Positions 58,801-64,000 of a stretch of DNA of 64,000 bases are shown here, piece by piece (position 1 is the stretch's first letter; every line of letters starts with the position of its first letter). Origin of the DNA: Tetragonia tetragonoides. Lineage: Eukaryota > Streptophyta > Magnoliopsida > Caryophyllales > Aizoaceae. A program made the translations under genes and the position numbers. Location: assembly GCA_038025085.1 (NCBI GenBank), contig CM076148.1:5177501-5241500 (forward strand), in the 5' to 3' direction. The notes beneath the pieces are model-generated. The model was not told where the DNA came from and searched no databases. It saw only the letters and a list, made by a program, of their open reading frames with translations.

Positions 58801-61800
58801 GTTGGCGCTATCGGCCCATCCTTTGCTTACCCAATGTTGGTCATTTTTCCATTGCTGATGATTATCAGAGCTCTTTGTATTGTATCTGGTGTATCTTCCC
58901 TCGGTATGATGCTTTGGTAGCCAGTTGGAGCCTTTGAGGGCTCTTTAGAAGCTTGCACTGCCTTGTACTGCAGTTGTTGTGTGGCTAGTGCCTGAATGGG
59001 CTAAGCGTTTAACCAAGTGAGAAATAATCACCAGTGCTGCTTCCTTTCCTTAGCCACTCTGGCTGTATTCAGTCATGGTTGGTAATACAAATTTAAGATC
59101 GAAGTGAAACTCATTAGTAGTTTGGTACTTTCATGAGGACTTAGATCCAGAAGACAAGATTGTATAAAAGAAAGCTAAAACTTGTCATTCTCTAGAATGT
59201 TCTCCTCCTTGGCCTGGTGGCTTTATTCAAAATCATGTGGCCACTCCTTCAGTTCATCGCTCATTTCCCACTGTATCCATGGCTTTCTAGTATATGATAG
59301 TTTGCTACCACTTTTAGTGGTACTTGTCAAGGTACCATAACATACTATTATTTGTACGTGCCTAAAAGTAGCATCATTACCATATGCTGAGGCTTTGACT
59401 ATCTGGGGTATGATAGTCTGCCAAATTCTGATTTGCTTAAATTAACTCACGAGTTCATTGGCTTGTTTGCATCCCTATGTGTATCCTATTGCCTTCCCAA
59501 AGAAGCTAACCATGGATGTTGGTTGCTCGTGTTGATGGAGCGGTGCAATTCTGTTCTCTTGCTCTATAATATTTTAACAGACGAAAGGCCATGTTGTGGC
59601 GATAACAAGGATCAACTGGTGAATGCCCTTACTTGGCAAGCTCTTTCTGGAGCCTCTCTCTGCCGATGAAACTTGTTTTTGTTCATGAAGCAAACTTTTG
59701 TGAATGGATTTCCTCCTATCGACTTTGTTTGGGGTCAGGCAGTGTACTTAGCTTCATTATCGGTGAAAGCTAATGGGGCACTTAATAGGTGTCTATCACC
59801 GACATTTAACGCCATTGGGCATCTTGTAATTAATTTGCTATTTGAGGACTCCTTGATTCCTCGTCCTCTTTGGTTGTGCTTCTGTTTCTATTCGTTTTAG
59901 TACAGTTCTCCTGTATCTTAATTTAATTTTTTTTATGTATGAAGCAAGTGTTGTGAATGAATTAATTGTTGCTTGTCACAATCCTGTTCTTGTTTGATCT
60001 TGGTGTCTTCTAGGATGTCACCTGTAGTGGTCAAGTGTGCCGATACATATGAAAGAAACTGAAACTTGCTGCCATTCACTGAAAAACTTCACTGCGTTGC
60101 CTTTTCTAGTGGGATTATCTTTTTTTGTGAACTTGCCAATGTGCCACTTAAAGTGGTTAGGGAAAGGATAAATTTGCAAACAAAAGCTTGTGAAGAAGTT
60201 GGATTAGGCCTGGTCAAAGCTTGTTCAATAACGAAATCCAACATATGTGAACAAAAATTCTAGTGTGGGTAGCGATCTGAATTTTAATAACACAGCATGC
60301 GTCTTCCATATATTTTTGTGATCAGCCTAATCAAATAATGCTAATATTTGCCTTTTATGTACAAATTATTTCACATGAAGTTCACGCTTCCCATGTCGAT
60401 TCATTAATTATTTTTGTCCTTGAAATGTTAGAATTCTATTCCTTTTATTTTAACCATTATAGCTCCACCATATATTTTATCAATCTTAAATAGTTTCCGA
60501 CAACATCCTCAACAAGTAGCTAAGCTTCCTCAGTGAAAGGAAGTGGGAAAACAAAAGATGGGGCTAGCAAAACTTTTAAACAAGCTCGAAGTTGACATTT
60601 ATGTGAACAAGGAAAGGCGAGCTTAGGATAACTGTTCGAGCTTGCTTGGCTAATCTATGAATGAGAGGCTTTGGTTGTGAGTTTGTGACAACCCTAGTCA
60701 CTGTGATCTTATGGAATTTATGTTGATTCTTGTGACTCAGCTTGAGTTGTGTTCTGGAAAGTTTTGGGTCCAGATCGAGGACTATCTTTTATTTGATGAC
60801 TCAGCTTGAGTTGTGTTCTGGAAACTTCTCGGTCCACATCGAGGACTATCTTTTATTTGATGCATGTGTCAGTTGAAATAATGTTCAATGAATCTTTCAT
60901 TTGATGCATTTATGCGTAGATTACCCACCTAATCTCTGTTACAATCATTGACATACTTGGTGTGTTCCAGTTCCGAAGCTTGAGTATTATGTAAGCAATG
61001 GATTGATCTGATTAACGTTGCTCTTCCCTTGAAGGTGATGATGTCACTTTAGGCCGATCAAATTCAATCAACAAAGATGTTAATGTTGAATCTGATCGAG
61101 GCATTACATTGTCCGAAAGCCCTTTTGGTGCTTTACATGACATTGCTATGAGGTGTGGAACCAAGGTAATACCTAGAATTCCATTAAGAGTGGGGGAAGC
61201 TTCAAGTTTTCAATTTATTTACCTGTTATCTATTATTCTTTTCACTTTACGTTGCATGAATATTTGTAGGTGGAATTTAGGGCAGCTTTGGTGGCTACCA
61301 CAGAGTTGAAGTTCTCCCTGGAGGTGTCTACTTTTCTTTCTTGTTTACCTTATAGTTGTCATATTGATGATTTATGAAAGTTGTGTATAAGCATCTATCT
61401 GACGTTATCCACGGGCCGATCTCACAATAATTCTTTTTTTAATGTTTGTGAAGCTCAGGTTTATCCAAAAATTGATCCTTATGTTATTTAAAATGTTGCT
61501 CGGACTCGGCTAAGTGTCGGAGTGTCCGGTACCCATACCCATGTCGGACTCGGCCATTTTATGAAAATTTTGCACGTTTCGCTGAAAATGGAGTGTCCAG
61601 TGTCCACTCATGTCGGAGTGTCCAGTGTCCGACACGGGTACTTGAGGAGACATGAAGAGTCCGAGCAACATAGGTTCTATTTATATAATGTGCTTGGATA
61701 GCACTTGAGTGAAATGCCGAGGAATTTGTCTTCTATTATATATGTCAAACAGAATGTGCTTCATGACCTGCATAAATTTGTCTAGACGTGAGGACGACGA

Positions 61801-62887
61801 GTTAACTAGCAATTAAGTTTGAAAGGAAAACTCCATGAACTAGTACTAGTAGTAGTACTGCTTTGTGCTTTCAGTAATGAGGTGGCATCAATATAAGTTA
61901 CTGGAACTTTATGTGATGTGCATAGATAATCTGAACAGTACATCATCCAGTTGATTTAGTTGGGAGCAGAAGTCTTCTTAATGAAATCTTCATAGGCTGT
62001 AGTTTTGGGCATAAGCGACTCATATGGAAAACTCTTTTTGAAGCCGTAACTTTCATGTACCTAAATAGTGTCTCTGGGCACCCATGATGATGATTTTTGA
62101 TTTTATTTTTGATGGGTGTGGTTGATTGTGGGTTCATTTGCATTAGGTGGATGGAGAGAAAAATGCACTTCTCCAATGGAGCATTTCCTAGTTAAAGATG
62201 TTGACTATGGGGGGTCAGGATTGAAAGATCATTTGGCAGGGGTGTTCAAATATCAGTTGGATAAATTTTGAATAATAAAATTACTGGAACTTCGGATATC
62301 CGACATCCAAAAATATATATTTCTATTTTGTTCTCTTTTTCCAGATATCTGAATCCAAACATTTAGAATATCCAATTTTTCAGATAATATCAGATCAAAT
62401 GGTCGGATTCAGATTTTTGAACAGCCTGCAGATGGAACATATTAAGTGTTTAGTGGATCGCAATTGTAGGGATAAGCTACATATATCTGACCTACCTACG
62501 CTGCCTTAGCTGGGAGTGTGAGACCCAAAGGGTACTATAGTAGTGGTATGGTATGGTCCACAGATTGGAATATTTATGCGATTGGGTTGTTTGTCAAGCT
62601 TCTCATTGAACTCATGCTAATTGGAGTAATTTGAGGCCTGTTTGACTAATTTACAACATAGTTGACACGCACATTGCATCACTAGTTTCCTTATTGGAGA
62701 ATTCCTGGTCCTTTACAATTTACGTTGACTATATTTTTTCACCAATACAATTTTCTATTATCTAAAAGCATTTAATGTAAAATTTTATAGGCGGTTTTTG
62801 CTGGAGAGAAAATTGGTGAAGGGACTGGTTTAACCAGAAGGGAAGCACAAAATCGGGCTGCAGAGGCTTCGTTGATGAGTCTTGCTG
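52807..62887 (+). CDS. CPL1: RNA polymerase II CTD phosphatase-like 1 (CPL1/FIERY2), C-terminus beyond window
   Basis: A nuclear phosphatase acting on Ser5-P of the Pol II CTD, with roles in stress signalling and miRNA processing. Exons: 52807-53190, 53801-54277, 54581-54791, 54980-55137, 55248-55318, 55467-55572, 55748-55831, 55936-56742, 56882-56945, 61035-61165, 61270-61323, 62791-62887. They encode 881 residues in continuous phase and end in phase 1, so at least one more exon lies to the right. Motifs: [32 protein letters not shown], the catalytic [16 protein letters not shown] (about residues 183-195), [42 protein letters not shown], then a Pro/Gly-rich linker. A first dsRNA-binding domain ([17 protein letters not shown] / [18 protein letters not shown] / [18 protein letters not shown]) follows. 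Exon 1 has unusual Asn/Thr/Gln homopolymers. Confidence 0.94.
56340..56530. repeat. Pro-Gly coding minisatellite in CPL1 exon 8
   Basis: Degenerate 6/12/18-bp units (CCAGGTCCAAGTCCGGGC type) encode [18 protein letters not shown] and similar, then [13 protein letters not shown] content is far above the neighbourhood. Several other frames, on both strands, are also open through it, which is a consequence of the repeat and not evidence of another gene. Confidence 0.9.
57150..57700. repeat. Diverged triplicated 206-bp unit in CPL1 intron 9
   Basis: The phrase AGCTRTTGTTGKAGTTTCCT followed by AACCAGTTATAAAT or its diverged form occurs from 57171, 57377 and 57655. ACAGAATATYATTACCTTGC follows in the first two. 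The first spacing is 206 bp; the second is 278 bp because a SINE fragment of about 80 bp sits in the middle unit. Confidence 0.75.
57527..57606 (+). mobile_element. Truncated SINE fragment in CPL1 intron 9
   Basis: It matches the SINE core (TCTCGACTAGGCAACTAGCC, GGGGTAAGGCTGTGTACATC, CTCGCCCTGGCGGG) but lacks the GTTG tail and the 5' part. Confidence 0.75.
58403..58569 (+). other. Possible alternative terminal exon of CPL1
   Basis: A strong acceptor (TCTATTCCTAG) opens a 55-codon frame in the phase of exon 9: [20 protein letters not shown] and onward, ending in TGA. There is no good donor before the stop. Skipping it (56945 joined to 61035) gives the expected CPL1 sequence [11 protein letters not shown], so this would be an alternative last exon producing a protein without dsRNA-binding domains. 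Unproven. Confidence 0.35.
60733..60860. repeat. 64-bp tandem duplication in the CPL1 intron before exon 10
   Basis: Units from 60733 and 60797 both begin TGACTCAGCTTGAGTTGTG and end CTATCTTTTATTTGA, with four or five differences. Confidence 0.9.
61493..61671. mobile_element. Small MITE (179 bp) with perfect 15-bp TIR
   Basis: It begins ATGTTGCTCGGACTC and ends GAGTCCGAGCAACAT. The interior is rich in GTGTCGGAGTGTCC/GTGTCCGACACGGG phrases. The flanks show no clear target duplication. It lies in the CPL1 intron between 61324 and 62790. Similar GCTCGGACTC-ended repeats are widespread in dicots as far as I recall. Confidence 0.7.
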
Positions 62888-64000
62888 GTAAGATTACCGG
62901 ATGACAATTTTAATTGAATCTTACAAACATAGTCATTGTGTTTTTGCTTTGATAGAGTCTCCATGTTCAGAATTTTGTGGGAAGTTACATGTCTAACTAG
63001 CATTGTCTGCCTCCTGTAAGGAACTTTTTTGCAATATGAAGATCTTGTCCTGAATACTTCGAAGTCTTAGTATCTAGTAATTTGTTGATTAATGTATACT
63101 AGCTCAATTAAGAAATACTCCGTATGAAAAGTAGGTGGAGTTGTATGTAAAAGGGAGGGTAGAATTGAAGCTGATTTTATTTTGGAAGCTGCTATTGCGA
63201 AACTGTTTTAATGCCAGCTAACTTTTATGAATATTACAGTTAGACTGATATTCCGCCTTTGACTTTTCAAATCACAGATGACCCCCTTTTATGCTTCCTA
63301 AAATACATTTGTCCAAAGTTATCACTTATCGGTCTTTATACACGCTTTAATTGATAGTACCACATTTACAATACAACACACTCCACAGAATACTGTTGCT
63401 TTGTTTCCCAGTAGCACATGTAAATTGCTCCATGAAATTCTTCTATTCCCATTGAGAAAAAAAATTGTTCTATTCGTTACTATGTATTGTGAAATTTGAG
63501 GCAAGATTTGGTCACGAAGAACGGACTCTTAAGAATGTCAGTAGCTTATCATTTCTTTGTCATCCTAATAATTTTCTTGTGAAGTACCCCCCAAAGGTAT
63601 GTTTTACACTTTTTCTGAAGCCAAATGTACATTATAAAGCTATGTTGTGCTTACATAGGCAAAGCAAAAAAAGAAGCTACCAGAGATAAAATAACAAGGT
63701 AGCACGGGTGCGGGAAGGGGGACACGGGACATGCCAATTCTCAAAATCTCGGTAACGCGGACACAAAAAATAAAAAAATAATTAAGAACATATTAATAAA
63801 ACATGGCGATTGTGCCTTGAAGAAGAGTGAACAGTGAAGATAGAGAGAGAGAGAGAACTGGAAGAAATGTCGGCAGAATGAAGGAGGTGTAGGGTTTAGA
63901 AGAAGAAAAAAACACGTTTTCCCTTTTGTTTTCAACTTTTTTGGGTAAAAATACTTTAAGTGCCGTGTCCCTTGTGTGTCCTTGTGGATTCCCATGTCCA
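62888..64000 (+). other. CPL1 intron continuing past the window; repeat at right edge
   Basis: No further CPL1 exon found. From about 63690 the sequence has GGTGCGGGAA, GGACACGGGACAT and, near the end, GCCGTGTCCCTTGTGTGTCC in opposite sense. This suggests one arm of an element related to the CGGACACGGG type at 61493-61671, cut by the window end. Confidence 0.5.

Noticed and set aside
59433..59900. Two adjacent frames in the CPL1 intron as a small gene
   Set aside because: No recognisable domain, no splice or promoter signals, and composition typical of intron; could be decayed repeat.

Overview
The window is nuclear DNA of a flowering plant, most likely a dicot. The evidence is GT-AG introns of 0.1-3 kb, AT-rich intergenic DNA, and protein-coding genes whose closest relatives I know are plant-specific families (PLT, plant PUM, VIP5, WAPL, CPL1). 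It also holds a plant repeat set: Stowaway, hAT and microsatellite-cored MITEs, TS/Au-like SINEs, truncated LINEs and a solo LTR. I cannot name the species. Exon/intron structures were worked out by hand from splice consensus and reading phase; every junction given for the five intact multi-exon or single-exon genes keeps the frame.

Layout. 1-7.1 kb is transposon territory: a LINE RNase H relic, an 833-bp MITE built around two long ATT/AAT microsatellites, and a 3.77-kb solo LTR with a perfect 5-bp target duplication. 7.8-10.4 kb (+) is a two-exon polyol/monosaccharide transporter (PLT4-like). 11.4-12.2 kb holds a 5'-truncated LINE with a 16-bp target duplication. 13.5-14.9 kb (-) is an intronless DXD glycosyltransferase of the alpha-1,4-glycosyltransferase type. 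16.3-19.1 kb (-) is a six-exon Pumilio RNA-binding protein. A 630-bp hAT element with an exact 8-bp target duplication sits about 20 bp upstream of its TATA box. 21.4-23.3 kb (-) is VIP5/RTF1 of the PAF1 complex, with another LINE at its 5' end. 25.3-30.5 kb is AT-rich repeat DNA without a gene. 30.9-34.1 kb (+) is a soluble epoxide hydrolase broken by two frame disruptions. 35.0-47.3 kb (-) is a 13-exon WAPL cohesin-release factor whose introns carry two SINEs, a Stowaway MITE and several local duplications. 47.4-52.8 kb is intergenic repeat-rich DNA. 52.8-62.9 kb (+) is the CTD phosphatase-like gene CPL1; its last exon(s) lie beyond the window.

The genes are independent eukaryotic transcription units, not an operon. 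Three have nuclear roles (VIP5 in transcription elongation, CPL1 in RNA polymerase II CTD dephosphorylation, WAPL in cohesin release), but the proximity looks coincidental. I see no gene cluster or defence system that would count as a new biological system. The parts most worth following up are the promoter hAT insertion, the reiterated splice-donor-like blocks in WAPL intron 1, the in-frame 39-codon duplication in WAPL, and a possible alternative terminal exon in CPL1.
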